DNA from: Nitrospinaceae bacterium
GTDB lineage: Bacteria; Nitrospinota; Nitrospinia; Nitrospinales; Nitrospinaceae
DNA length: 64,000 nucleotides
Reading direction: 5' to 3'
Assembly (NCBI GenBank): GCA_029261395.1
Contig: JAJDBJ010000029.1
Span: 22,686-86,685 of the forward strand
The number at the start of each line of letters is the position of its first letter. Position 1 is the first letter of the stretch. A model generated the notes under the pieces. It was not told the DNA's origin, ran no database searches, and was given only the letters and a program-made list of their open reading frames with translations. Made by a program: the position numbers and the translations under genes. Below, piece by piece: positions 9,739 to 17,941 of this stretch.

Positions 9739-10569
9739 ATGACCTCTGCCATTAATCCCAAGGGAGGCTTTGAAACCCCCAAGATCATGGGGATCATCAA
9801 CTTATCTCCCGACTCGTTTTATCCCGATAGCCGGGTGCCAACGGTTTCAGCGGCGCTCAAGGTAGCCGAGCGCATGATTGAGGAAGGCGCGGATTATCTG
9901 GATGTGGGGGCGGAGTCCTCGCGTCCCGGAGCGATGCCCATATCGGAAGAAGAGGAGTTGTCCATAATTCTTCCGGTGATTTCGCATTTGTGTAAAGATT
10001 TCCCGGTTCCAGTTTCTGTTGACACTTACAAGCCAGGTGTCGCCCAGCAGGTTTTGGATGAGGGCGCCTCTATCATCAACGATATTACCGGGCTCCGGTA
10101 TCCGGAAATGGCGCCCATCATCGCCGAGTATAATGCCGGGGTGATTATTATGCATATGCGGGGTTCTCCTGAGAATATGCAGGAAGACCTTCATTATGAT
10201 GATTGTGTGGGTGAGGTTAAGCGATTTTTGGAACAAGGGATTGAAACTGCCGAATCAGCGGGCATCGCCTCTGATCGGATTTGGGTGGACCCGGGAATCG
10301 GGTTTGGTAAAACGGTCGGGCAGAATCTGGAAATCCTGGCTCATCTGAATTCTTTTACATCTTTACAGAAACCCCTATTGCTGGGTACATCCCGCAAATC
10401 GTTTATCGGGAAGATTCTCGACCTACCGGTTGCCGAACGACTGGAAGGCTCTCTCGCAACCGCAGTGGTCGGAGTCATGAATGGCGCACGGATATTACGG
10501 GTTCATGATGTTCAGGAGACCTGCCGTGCTATTAAAATTGCGAGTGAAATTTTAAAAGTTCAAAAATGA
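9739..10569 (+). CDS. folP: Dihydropteroate synthase FolP
   Basis: Condenses p-aminobenzoate with 6-hydroxymethyl-dihydropterin pyrophosphate in folate synthesis. Family landmarks are visible: IMGIINLSPDSFYPDSR near the N-terminus, DVGAESSRPGA, VSVDTYKPGVAQQVLDEGASIINDITG, and the C-terminal LLGTSRKSFIGK followed by ATAVVGVMNGARILRVHDV. From ATG 9739 the protein is 276 residues, the usual size. The reading frame stays open upstream to a GTG at 9700, but that lies within the ftsH terminator. The 3' end overlaps pdxJ by four bases (ATGA), so the two are translationally coupled. Confidence 0.97.
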   Translation: MTSAINPKGGFETPKIMGIINLSPDSFYPDSRVPTVSAALKVAERMIEEGADYLDVGAESSRPGAMPISEEEELSIILPVISHLCKDFPVPVSVDTYKPGVAQQVLDEGASIINDITGLRYPEMAPIIAEYNAGVIIMHMRGSPENMQEDLHYDDCVGEVKRFLEQGIETAESAGIASDRIWVDPGIGFGKTVGQNLEILAHLNSFTSLQKPLLLGTSRKSFIGKILDLPVAERLEGSLATAVVGVMNGARILRVHDVQETCRAIKIASEILKVQK

Positions 10570-11312
10570 AAAATAAAATCCGGTTGTTTGTTAATGTGGA
10601 TCACGTCGCTACTCTCCGGGAGGCTCGGAAAACAGTGGAACCGGATCCTCTGGTGGCCGCTCTTCTGGCTGAAAAAAAAGGAGCGGACGGCATCACTGTT
10701 CATTTACGTGAAGACCGTCGCCATATTCAGGACGACGACGTGTTTCGTATTCGCGATAAAATTCGCACGGTGCTCAATCTGGAAATGGCGGCTGTGGAGG
10801 AAATGGTTCAGATCGCTCTCAAGACAAAACCCTTTCAGGTGTCCATTGTTCCTGAGAAACGACAGGAAATCACCACCGAGGGAGGGCTGGATGTCATTTC
10901 ACAAAAAGACTATCTGAGGAAGATCAGGGAGCAAGTTCAATCGCAGGGGATTCGTTTCAGTCTGTTTGTTGATGCCGATCCCCGGCAGATTGATGCGTCA
11001 CGGGAAGTGGGAGCAGAGAGTATCGAAATCAATACCGGATCGTACAGCGAATTGAGTGATGCCGGCGCGATTCAACAGGAGCTGGAAAAAATAGGGAATG
11101 CCGCGCGTCATGCCGCCGAGCAGGGTTTACGCGTATTTGCGGGGCACGGGCTCACCGATGAAAATGTAATCTCAATCGCTGGAATTCCAGAAATCGAGGA
11201 GTTGAATATCGGGCACAGCCTAGTGTCCCGCTCCGTTTATTATGGTTTGGAACAAGCGATTGAGAATATGATGCAAGCGATTGAACGGGGGATAACTCAG
11301 CGGTCCCACTGA
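10566..11312 (+). CDS. pdxJ: Pyridoxine 5'-phosphate synthase PdxJ
   Basis: PdxJ forms pyridoxine 5'-phosphate from 1-deoxyxylulose 5-phosphate and 3-amino-1-hydroxyacetone phosphate. The family pattern is complete: LFVNVDHVATLREARK at the start, GADGITVHLREDRRHIQDDDV, the VSIVPEKRQEITTEGGLDV segment, the glutamate-containing SIEINTGSYS, and the C-terminal VFAGHGLTDENV and IEELNIGHSLVSRSV. The length of 248 residues is typical. Its start overlaps the folP stop. No terminator is evident after it; a separate promoter for gap begins 26 bases past the stop. Confidence 0.97.
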   Translation: MKNKIRLFVNVDHVATLREARKTVEPDPLVAALLAEKKGADGITVHLREDRRHIQDDDVFRIRDKIRTVLNLEMAAVEEMVQIALKTKPFQVSIVPEKRQEITTEGGLDVISQKDYLRKIREQVQSQGIRFSLFVDADPRQIDASREVGAESIEINTGSYSELSDAGAIQQELEKIGNAARHAAEQGLRVFAGHGLTDENVISIAGIPEIEELNIGHSLVSRSVYYGLEQAIENMMQAIERGITQRSH

Positions 11313-11338
11313 TACAGCGTTTTTGGAGACTGCAATAG

Positions 11339-11367
11339 TTGACTTGCTTTAACAATTTCTTCATAAT
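11339..11367 (+). promoter_or_regulatory. Sigma70-type promoter for gap-tpiA-secG
   Basis: TTGACT at 11339-11344, a 17-base spacer, and CATAAT at 11362-11367. It sits in the 195-base gap between pdxJ and gap, in the right orientation, and leaves a leader of about 135 bases. Prediction from consensus match only. Confidence 0.6.
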
Positions 11368-11507
11368 CCTGAACCTTCCAGTTTGTCGGAAATTCTGGTT
11401 GCGGGTCTCGTCAACTATTACATTGAACCGACCAGTGTTTAAAGTGAAATTGAGCCGAGGAGCGTTTTATTTATGATGTTGCAGATGATATGGGTTAAGG
11501 AGGATCA

Positions 11508-12524
11508 ATGACCACCAAAGTGGCTATTAATGGATTTGGAAGAATCGGCAGAAACGTCCTGAAATGTATTCTGAAGGACAAGGAATGTTCGGATATAGAA
11601 GTGGTCGCCATCAATGACTTGACCGATGCCGCGACCCTGGCTCATTTGTTCAAGTATGACTCCGTTCAGGGCATTACGCCCCACGAGGTCCAAGCGGAAG
11701 AGGGTGGATTATTGGTTGACGGCAAGTCGATTCAAGTGCTGTCCGTCCGAAACCCGGAAGAGTTGCCCTGGAAAAAATTAGGGATCGATGTGGTGATTGA
11801 ATCCACCGGTTTTTTTACCAAACGGGATGGAGCTTCCAAGCATCTCACTGCCGGCGCCAAAAAGGTGATTATTTCCGCGCCCGCAACCGATCCGGATGTC
11901 ACCGTTGTTCTGGGCGTCAATGAAGGCGAATATGACCCGAAGACGCACCAGATTGTCTCCAACGCTTCCAGCACCACCAATTGCCTGGCTCCCGTTGCCA
12001 AGGTGTTGAACGATAAGCTGGGGATTCGCAAGGGGCTGATGACCACCATCCATTCATATACCAACGATCAGAGTATTCTGGATTTGCCGCATAAAGACTT
12101 GCGTCGTGCGCGTGCAGCGGCTGTCTCCATGATTCCCACCACAACCGGTGCGGCCAAGGCTGTTGCGCTGGTTCTGCCCGAACTCAAAGGAAAGTTGGAT
12201 GGGATGGCTATCCGCGTCCCGACACCCAATGTTTCGCTGATTGATCTGGTTATTGAGGTAGAACGCGATACAACCCGGGAAGAGGTCAATGAGATCTTCA
12301 AAAAGATGTCTGAAAATGAGTTGAAAGGAATCCTGCGTTATGAAGAAGCTCCGCTGGTTTCGATTGACTATAACGGAGCTGAAGACTCCAGCATCATTGA
12401 TTCTCCCTCAACCAACGTAATTGGGAAAAATATGGTAAAAGTTCTCGCTTGGTACGACAATGAGTGGGGCTATTCTTCCCGTACCAAGGATATATTGAAA
12501 TATTTAATACAAAAAGGCATTTAG
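11508..12524 (+). CDS. gap: Glyceraldehyde-3-phosphate dehydrogenase, type I
   Basis: Oxidises glyceraldehyde 3-phosphate to 1,3-bisphosphoglycerate with NAD(P). The N-terminus carries the nucleotide-binding INGFGRIGRNVLK, and the catalytic Cys lies in NASSTTNCLAP at residue 159. The later segments TIHSYTNDQ, RARAAAVSMIPTTTGAAKA and VKVLAWYDNEWGYSSR are diagnostic. A strong Shine-Dalgarno (AAGGAGG) precedes the ATG. The length of 338 residues is normal. tpiA follows 22 bases later, while pgk, often found in this operon, is 12 kb away on the opposite strand. Direction of flux (glycolysis or gluconeogenesis/Calvin-type) cannot be read from sequence. Confidence 0.98.
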   Translation: MTTKVAINGFGRIGRNVLKCILKDKECSDIEVVAINDLTDAATLAHLFKYDSVQGITPHEVQAEEGGLLVDGKSIQVLSVRNPEELPWKKLGIDVVIESTGFFTKRDGASKHLTAGAKKVIISAPATDPDVTVVLGVNEGEYDPKTHQIVSNASSTTNCLAPVAKVLNDKLGIRKGLMTTIHSYTNDQSILDLPHKDLRRARAAAVSMIPTTTGAAKAVALVLPELKGKLDGMAIRVPTPNVSLIDLVIEVERDTTREEVNEIFKKMSENELKGILRYEEAPLVSIDYNGAEDSSIIDSPSTNVIGKNMVKVLAWYDNEWGYSSRTKDILKYLIQKGI

Positions 12525-12546
12525 GATTGCGGATACCAACTACACT

Positions 12547-13302
12547 ATGAGAAAAATGCTCATCGCCGGGAACTGGAAAATGAATAAAACCATTCCTGAG
12601 TCCCTGCAGTTGATCCACGATTTGATGAGGAAGTTGGATTCTGACTGCCCTGCGGAGGTGGTTTTGATCCCTCCCTTCATCTCTCTGTCTTCAGCGGCAG
12701 AGGCCTTGAGGGGAAGCGATATTCAATTAGGAGCTCAGAACCTGTCCCATTTGGCCGAAGGGGCGGTCACCGGGGAAATATCCGCCTCCATGTTGATATC
12801 GGTGGGATGCCGGTATGTACTTGTGGGGCATTCCGAGCGGCGCAATCTGTTTCAGGAAGATGATACGGTTATCAATCAAAAATTGAAAACCGCTTTATCG
12901 GAAGGCCTCCATGCCATTTTATGTGTGGGTGAAACTTGGAAAGATCGGGAAGCCGGCAAAACGAAAGATATCATAGGCAATCAATTAAAGAGAGGTTTGG
13001 AAGGCCTCTCCCTCATGGAAATGAGGAAAATATCGATTGCCTACGAACCGGTATGGGCCATTGGAACCGGGAAAAACGCTCAACCGGGGCAGGCCCAGGA
13101 AGTCCATGAAGCGATCCGAAGTGAACTGAGTTCCCAGTATGATCCGGAAACGGCCAAGGCCACCCGAATCATTTATGGAGGTAGCGTGACCCCTGACAGC
13201 AGTCCCTCTCTGATGTCACAGCCGGATATCGACGGTGCGTTGGTTGGAGGAGCCAGTTTGGATGCCGATTCATTTTATGCTATTATTAACGCCGTTAAAT
13301 AA
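12547..13302 (+). CDS. tpiA: Triosephosphate isomerase TpiA
   Basis: Interconverts dihydroxyacetone phosphate and glyceraldehyde 3-phosphate. Key motifs are GNWKMNKT at the N-terminus (substrate Asn and Lys), the electrophilic His in LVGHSERR, the catalytic Glu in AYEPVWAIGTGK, and the phosphate-binding YGGSVTPD and GALVGGASLD. The length of 251 residues is standard. It lies between gap and secG, with 22 and 21 bases between genes, consistent with one operon. The gap-(pgk)-tpiA-secG order is common in bacteria; here the pgk step is missing from the cluster. Confidence 0.98.
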   Translation: MRKMLIAGNWKMNKTIPESLQLIHDLMRKLDSDCPAEVVLIPPFISLSSAAEALRGSDIQLGAQNLSHLAEGAVTGEISASMLISVGCRYVLVGHSERRNLFQEDDTVINQKLKTALSEGLHAILCVGETWKDREAGKTKDIIGNQLKRGLEGLSLMEMRKISIAYEPVWAIGTGKNAQPGQAQEVHEAIRSELSSQYDPETAKATRIIYGGSVTPDSSPSLMSQPDIDGALVGGASLDADSFYAIINAVK

Positions 13303-13323
13303 ACGATTTTTTGGAGGATACGG

Positions 13324-13638
13324 GTGCACACCTTTCTTACCGTTCTGCATGTGATAGTTGGATTATTCCTGATACTTGTGATTTTATTGCAGGCGGGAAA
13401 AGGAGCCGCTATGGGAGCTTCTTTGGGTTCTGCCGGCAGTCAAGCCATGTTTGGGAGCAGTGGAGCGGGTAATTTCCTCACCAAGCTCACCACCGCCGCG
13501 GCGATTACTTTCATGGTCACTTCTTTAAGTCTGGCCGTTGTTTCCTCCAAGAAAGATCAGGATTCTGTCATTACAGAAACAGAAGAAACAACTGAACAGG
13601 TCCCTCCCGCTACTAAAGAAGAGCTACCCGTAAAATAA
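13324..13638 (+). CDS. secG: Preprotein translocase subunit SecG
   Basis: Small membrane subunit of the SecYEG channel. Two hydrophobic segments are visible (about residues 4-26 and 57-77), separated by the conserved [20 protein letters not shown] and [11 protein letters not shown] region typical of SecG. The start is GTG, preceded by GGAGG about seven bases upstream. The C-terminal tail is acidic and Glu/Thr-rich. It follows tpiA closely and is followed 15 bases later by tRNA-Leu, an arrangement also known from E. coli (secG-leuU). Confidence 0.95.
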   Translation: MHTFLTVLHVIVGLFLILVILLQAGKGAAMGASLGSAGSQAMFGSSGAGNFLTKLTTAAAITFMVTSLSLAVVSSKKDQDSVITETEETTEQVPPATKEELPVK

Positions 13639-13653
13639 CTTTTCATTTCAAAT

Positions 13654-13738
13654 GCCGATGTGGTGGAACTGGTAGACACGTGCGCTTGAGGGGCGTATGG
13701 GGCAACCCGTGGGAGTTCGACTCTCCCCATCGGCACCA
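13654..13738 (+). tRNA. tRNA-Leu (anticodon GAG)
   Basis: An 85-nucleotide class II tRNA with encoded CCA. The acceptor stem GCCGATG pairs with CATCGGC, the anticodon stem TGCGC/GCGTA encloses the loop TTGAGGG (anticodon GAG), and a variable arm and GGGAG-TTCGACT-CTCCC T-arm follow. It lies immediately downstream of secG. Confidence 0.96.
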
Positions 13739-13762
13739 CTTCCTTTTAGAGTTCCTTCCACC

Positions 13763-14119
13763 ATGCAAGCGACAAGCTTAAGCGAGATTTTTTCCCACCC
13801 CAGTTTTCTTACCATTTTAGCCACTATCTTGATTGTCATCGCCAATATCATGATTGGCGTCAGCATGCTCCCCAAGGACAAACGCCAAAAGCGGTACAAA
13901 CTCCACCGCATTGTATATGGGGCGACGCTTGTTTGCTTTGCGAGTTTCCTGATCGTCACGCACCGGTTGCTGGGTAATTCCCCATTCAATTACTTTGTCA
14001 TGGCCTATTTTTTAATCATCATTCCTCTCAGCCGTAAATGGAATGTGACTGCCCATGCCATCATCTCCTCTGTGGGTCTGGTCCTGCTGGTTGGGATCGC
14101 CGCATTCAGCATTTTATAG
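13763..14119 (+). CDS. Small multi-spanning membrane protein, unknown function
   Basis: A predicted inner-membrane protein of 118 residues with about four hydrophobic helices (near residues 14-34, 50-69, 78-92 and 98-117). Basic residues between helices 1 and 2 ([14 protein letters not shown]) suggest a cytoplasmic loop. Histidines lie near helix boundaries (LHRI, VTHR, TAHA) and could in principle ligate heme, but I see no family match and treat the function as unknown. The frame is open upstream to 13697, inside the tRNA-Leu; the ATG at 13763 clears the tRNA and is preferred. The flavoprotein gene follows 73 bases downstream. Confidence 0.7.
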   Translation: MQATSLSEIFSHPSFLTILATILIVIANIMIGVSMLPKDKRQKRYKLHRIVYGATLVCFASFLIVTHRLLGNSPFNYFVMAYFLIIIPLSRKWNVTAHAIISSVGLVLLVGIAAFSIL

Positions 14120-14192
14120 AGCGAAACATCTTATTGCCTAATCTCCGGCGAATGTGCTGTAATGAGGTCTTGGAAACCCATGCATAACTGAA

Positions 14193-15533
14193 ATGAGTCT
14201 CATGGAAGAGTTCGATGTCATCATTATAGGCGGCGGGACCGCAGGCGTTGCCGCGGCCCAGTCTGCAATCGAGGCAGGAGCCCGAGTCGCTCTCGTCGAA
14301 TCAAGCCGGGTGGGAGGACATTCCCTGTTCAAAGGGCAATTGCCACTGCAGGTTGTCAACGAACGGATAAGAACGTCTGATGAACCCATTTCTTTTGAAA
14401 GCCTGATTAAAGAAGTGGATGAAAGGACTGAAGCAGTCTCAAAAGAAATTGAGGAGCGTCTCACAAGCTCCGGAGTGATCTGCATAAAAGGTGCAGGCGC
14501 ATTGGCGGGAGGCCACCAGGTCATGGTGCGCCAGGAGGAAGACTCATCCCTGCTGAAAGCCGGCAAGGTTATCATCGCCACCGGCTCTTTACCTAAACCG
14601 ATCGCCCGAATTCCATTTGACGATCACTCAATTTTTCAAAGCGACCGCCTACTGGATTGGAAAAAAGTACCCACCTCCCTGTCAATCATCGGCGGTGATA
14701 AAACAGGGCTGGAAGCGGCCTATCTGTTCAGCCTTCTGGGAGCCCGGGTTTTTCTGGTCGATGAAAATCAACGCTTGATCCATGACAGGGACCCCGACTT
14801 GATAACCGCTTTGGAAGCGGGTTTCAAAAAACAGAAAATCAAAACTCTACTGGGCAAGAAAATCATTTCCATTTTCAAGGACACTGAGAAGATAGATATT
14901 ACCCTGGACGGCGGGGTCAAGTTTTCAACAGAAAGAATTTTAGTGTCCGGGGAACGTCTAGGAAACACTGCAGACCTTGAATTGGATGAGTTGAGTATTG
15001 AAAAGGGGACCCATCAGGAAATCTGGGTGAATGAAACAATGGAGACTTCGCTCAAGGGCGTCTTTGCCGCAGGAAGTGTGACCGGGCGATCCCGTTCCCT
15101 TCAGATTTCAACAGAAGAGGGAAGGGTGGCCGGAGTCAATGCCGCAGGTGGGAGTGCGTCTGTCGAACAAGATCAAATTCCCTTTTGCCTGCAGACACAA
15201 CCTGAAATCGCGAGCATCGGTTGCCTCAGAGAAAACGCACATTACAAAGGTTACCGTGCGGTGATGGGCCGGTACGATTCCCCCGGAGTGGAAGGTTCCA
15301 ATAATCATGAAAGTAGTTTTTGCAAGATCGTAGCCGACCGGGAAACGCAACGATTCATAGGTGCTCAAATTCTGGGAGCACAGGCATTGGAGTCCATTGC
15401 TCAGTTACAGGCGAATATCAGAGAGGGGGAGACGGTTAAAAATTTACTGAAAAACGGTGAACCGACACTGTTTTTGAAGCCCGTTATTTCGGCGGCCAAA
15501 AAATGTGTGCGTGCGTTGTCTGCTCGGCGTTAA
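14193..15533 (+). CDS. Pyridine nucleotide-disulfide oxidoreductase homologue lacking the redox cysteines
   Basis: The 446-residue protein has the full fold of the dihydrolipoamide dehydrogenase/mercuric reductase family: an N-terminal FAD Rossmann motif IIIGGGTAGVAAA, IIATGSLPKP, an NAD-domain segment IIGGDKTGLEAAYLFSLLGA, VFAAGSVTGRS, and a C-terminal dimerisation domain. Where relatives have the CxxxxC disulfide after the GG turn, this protein reads GGHSLFKGQLPLQ, so Ser44 and Gln49 occupy the cysteine positions. The C-terminal HPT base motif reads EPT (GEPTLFLKP), and the FAD-contacting Asp of the usual GD is Ser. It probably does not catalyse dithiol chemistry; it may bind a flavin for another purpose or be a scaffold. 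An alternative start is the ATG at 14202. Confidence 0.85.
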   Translation: MSLMEEFDVIIIGGGTAGVAAAQSAIEAGARVALVESSRVGGHSLFKGQLPLQVVNERIRTSDEPISFESLIKEVDERTEAVSKEIEERLTSSGVICIKGAGALAGGHQVMVRQEEDSSLLKAGKVIIATGSLPKPIARIPFDDHSIFQSDRLLDWKKVPTSLSIIGGDKTGLEAAYLFSLLGARVFLVDENQRLIHDRDPDLITALEAGFKKQKIKTLLGKKIISIFKDTEKIDITLDGGVKFSTERILVSGERLGNTADLELDELSIEKGTHQEIWVNETMETSLKGVFAAGSVTGRSRSLQISTEEGRVAGVNAAGGSASVEQDQIPFCLQTQPEIASIGCLRENAHYKGYRAVMGRYDSPGVEGSNNHESSFCKIVADRETQRFIGAQILGAQALESIAQLQANIREGETVKNLLKNGEPTLFLKPVISAAKKCVRALSARR

Positions 15534-15561
15534 TTCAAGGTTTTAGAAGGAATATCAAACC

Positions 15562-15590
15562 TTGACTCGATTTTCTAATTGTGATAAAAA
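15562..15590 (+). promoter_or_regulatory. Candidate promoter for the bc-complex operon
   Basis: TTGACT at 15562-15567, 17 bases, then TAAAAA at 15585-15590, in the 145-base gap before the Rieske gene. The -35 is good and the -10 is moderate. Consensus match only. Confidence 0.42.
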
Positions 15591-15678
15591 TCTTCCTCTG
15601 CTAACGGGGAACCCACAATTACCCGCAACGCAATCTGCCATAATAGAATTTGTCCAAGTTATTGAAATATAATTATTT

Positions 15679-16239
15679 ATGAGTGACAAAATAGAAGAAA
15701 AAAAACCAGCTCCGGCCAAACCCAAAGCAAAGGGTAAAAAGGACGAAGCACAGGATACTCTTTGGTCGCGCCGCGACTTTTTCTCGCTTGCCGGATGGGC
15801 CAGTTTCATGGGCGCATTGGGGTTGTCGTCGGTGTATTTTTTGCGACTCCTGTTTCCCCGAGTGTTGTTCGAGCCGTCCCCGAAGTTTAAAGCTGGAAAT
15901 CCAGAAGATTACACGGTCGGCGAAGTCAGCACGAAATGGGTGAGTGACCAACGGGTGTGGGTGGTTCGCGAGGATGAGCAACTCTATGCCATTTTAGCGC
16001 GTTGCACGCACTTGGGATGTACGCCGCTTTGGTTGAAGAGTGAAGGCAAATACAAATGCCCCTGCCATGGAAGCGGTTTTACCATGGATGGTATGAACTT
16101 TGAGGGCCCGGCACCCCGACCCTTGGAACGATTGAAGGTAGAAATCGGGCCGGATGGTCAAATTCTTGTCGACAAAAGTAAGAAGTTTCTTTTTGAAAAG
16201 GGAGAATGGGGTAAACCCGGTTCGTTTCTCCGAGTTTGA
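15679..16239 (+). CDS. Rieske iron-sulfur subunit of a cytochrome bc/b6f-type complex
   Basis: Carries the high-potential [2Fe-2S] cluster that takes electrons from quinol. The two Rieske cluster motifs are CTHLGC at residues 109-114 and CPCHGS at 127-132. A Lys/Pro/Ala-rich N-terminus leads to SRRDFF and a single hydrophobic helix (about residues 38-58), which fits a Tat-dependent signal anchor; tatC is present at 51529. The C-terminal GPAPRPLERLKVEI is characteristic. The protein has 186 residues. It is the first gene of a cluster with cytochrome b, subunit IV and a multiheme cytochrome. Confidence 0.96.
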   Translation: MSDKIEEKKPAPAKPKAKGKKDEAQDTLWSRRDFFSLAGWASFMGALGLSSVYFLRLLFPRVLFEPSPKFKAGNPEDYTVGEVSTKWVSDQRVWVVREDEQLYAILARCTHLGCTPLWLKSEGKYKCPCHGSGFTMDGMNFEGPAPRPLERLKVEIGPDGQILVDKSKKFLFEKGEWGKPGSFLRV

Positions 16240-16286
16240 CATCCTTGCTTTCAGTTTATTAAGACCCGTTTACGGAGGTTTTTGTT

Positions 16287-17117
16287 TTGGCCAATAAGCC
16301 CAAAATTCCAAATATAGCCGAGATCATGGCGGACATCAAGAGTGGCAAGATCTGGAGTGATCTTGCCAAGAAGTTCACGGAGTCCCAGATCTGGACGTCT
16401 TCCTTTCGGCATGGGTACGCAGACACCCCGAGAAATCGAGTCTTGCAGATTGCCAGTAACGTTTGGTTGCACTTGCATCCGGTAAAAATTCACCGCCATG
16501 CATTACGCATCAAATTCACTTGGTGTATGGGTGGAATCACATTTCTGCTGTTTTTATCTACAGTGGTCACCGGCGTGATCCTGATGTTCTACTACCGACC
16601 GGTGGGAGAATACGCCTACTTTGATATGAAATACCTGCAGTATGACGTGCCTTTCGGTATGTTGATGCGCAACATGCACCGCTGGGCCGCGCATGCGATG
16701 GTCATTACCGTCTGGCTTCACATGTTCCGCGTATTTTTAACAGGTTCCTACAAGCCACCGCGCGAATTCAACTGGGTCATTGGCGTGTTCCTGGTTACTT
16801 TTACTCTATTGTTGAGTTTTACCGGTTACCTGCTCCCTTGGGATCAACTGGCTATGTGGGCCGTAACCGTTGGTACCAATATGGCCCGCGGAACTCCGTT
16901 TTTAGGGCACGAGGGTCCCTTCCAGGAATACGTACCGCTTATCAGTCCCCGATATGATGCCCGGTCGGTATTGTTGGGAGGAAGTCTGGTTGGTCCACCA
17001 GCCTTGTTACGCTTTTATGTGTTGCATTGTATTTTCATTCCGTTGGTTGCCGGAGCTCTTATGATCGTCCATTTCTGGAGAATCAGAAAAGACGGTGGAA
17101 TCTCAGGTCCACTTTAA
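16287..17117 (+). CDS. Cytochrome b (b6-type, N-terminal half) of the bc complex
   Basis: The diheme membrane subunit that binds quinol. Four transmembrane helices are evident, with heme-ligand histidines in [10 protein letters not shown] / TVWLHMFR on one helix and RFYVLH / [12 protein letters not shown] on the other, plus GYLLPWDQ at the Qo-side loop. At 276 residues it is the split, b6-like form, with the remaining helices encoded by the next gene. The start is TTG, supported by GGAGG eight bases upstream; no ATG is available in a suitable position. The RIRKDGG end is typical of bacterial b6-like subunits. Confidence 0.95.
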   Translation: MANKPKIPNIAEIMADIKSGKIWSDLAKKFTESQIWTSSFRHGYADTPRNRVLQIASNVWLHLHPVKIHRHALRIKFTWCMGGITFLLFLSTVVTGVILMFYYRPVGEYAYFDMKYLQYDVPFGMLMRNMHRWAAHAMVITVWLHMFRVFLTGSYKPPREFNWVIGVFLVTFTLLLSFTGYLLPWDQLAMWAVTVGTNMARGTPFLGHEGPFQEYVPLISPRYDARSVLLGGSLVGPPALLRFYVLHCIFIPLVAGALMIVHFWRIRKDGGISGPL

Positions 17118-17172
17118 TCAATTATCGTTTTGACGCAGGAATATCCCACTCACTTAAGGAATCGCTCTGACC

Positions 17173-17928
17173 ATGGCCACCGCCGTTAAAAAAAAGACAG
17201 CAGAAGATTTACCGGAGAAGGTACATGTTTGGCCCTATCTGGTGCGTCTCGAGTTTTTGTGCGCACTTATTGTCATTGTCGGTTTGACGGTATGGTCCAT
17301 TGTGGTCGACGCCCCGTTGGAAGAAGCGGCGAATCCTACTAAAACACCCAATCCCTCCAAGGCGCCTTGGTACTTTCTGGGCCTTCAGGACATTCTTGTT
17401 TATTTCGATCCCTGGTTTGCCGGTGTTGTTGCGCCGGTATTGATCATCGTGGGATTGATGCTGATTCCCTACCTTGATGTCAATCCGAAGGGCAATGGAT
17501 ACTATACTTATGCCGAGCGGAAATTGGCGATTTGGGTTTACTCTTTCGGGTTTATTGTTTTGTGGATCGCCCTCATCATCATGGGCGTGTTCCTGCGGGG
17601 ACCGGGTTGGAACCTGTTCATGCCTTGGCAGTACTGGGATCCTCATAAAGTAGTGGCCCTGGTCAACGTCGATCTGCCCTATGCGTTCGGATTTCGTGAT
17701 TACTGGAATTCCGCTATGTTTGGTGGTGCTGTGGTCTTGGGTTATTTCGGTCTGGGTACGGCCGGCTATATGTTTTTAGAACGTAAAGCCATCAAAAGCG
17801 TGGGTATTCTTCGGATGTTATTGAAGATAAATTTAATGCTGATCATGATGGGTATTGTAATTAAAATTGTGCTTAGACTGGCATTCAACATCAAGTATGT
17901 CCTGGTCACGCCCTGGTTTAATATCTGA
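17173..17928 (+). CDS. Cytochrome b C-terminal domain (subunit IV-like) of the bc complex
   Basis: Supplies the remaining helices of the split cytochrome b. Three or four hydrophobic helices are present after an N-terminal Lys-rich segment. The Qo-site region reads NPSKAPWYFLGLQ, so the canonical PEWY of ubiquinol complexes is APWY here, with Pro in place of the Glu; this is a feature I associate with low-potential (menaquinol-type) complexes. The DPWFAGVVAPV and YYTYAERKLAI segments are typical of the family. Its 251 residues exceed chloroplast subunit IV because of additional C-terminal helices. It starts 55 bases after cytochrome b. Confidence 0.92.
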   Translation: MATAVKKKTAEDLPEKVHVWPYLVRLEFLCALIVIVGLTVWSIVVDAPLEEAANPTKTPNPSKAPWYFLGLQDILVYFDPWFAGVVAPVLIIVGLMLIPYLDVNPKGNGYYTYAERKLAIWVYSFGFIVLWIALIIMGVFLRGPGWNLFMPWQYWDPHKVVALVNVDLPYAFGFRDYWNSAMFGGAVVLGYFGLGTAGYMFLERKAIKSVGILRMLLKINLMLIMMGIVIKIVLRLAFNIKYVLVTPWFNI

Positions 17929-17941
17929 CTATTAAAAACAC

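Noticed and set aside
13697..13762. N-terminal extension of the small membrane protein
   Set aside because: It would overlap the tRNA-Leu gene; the ATG at 13763 clears it.
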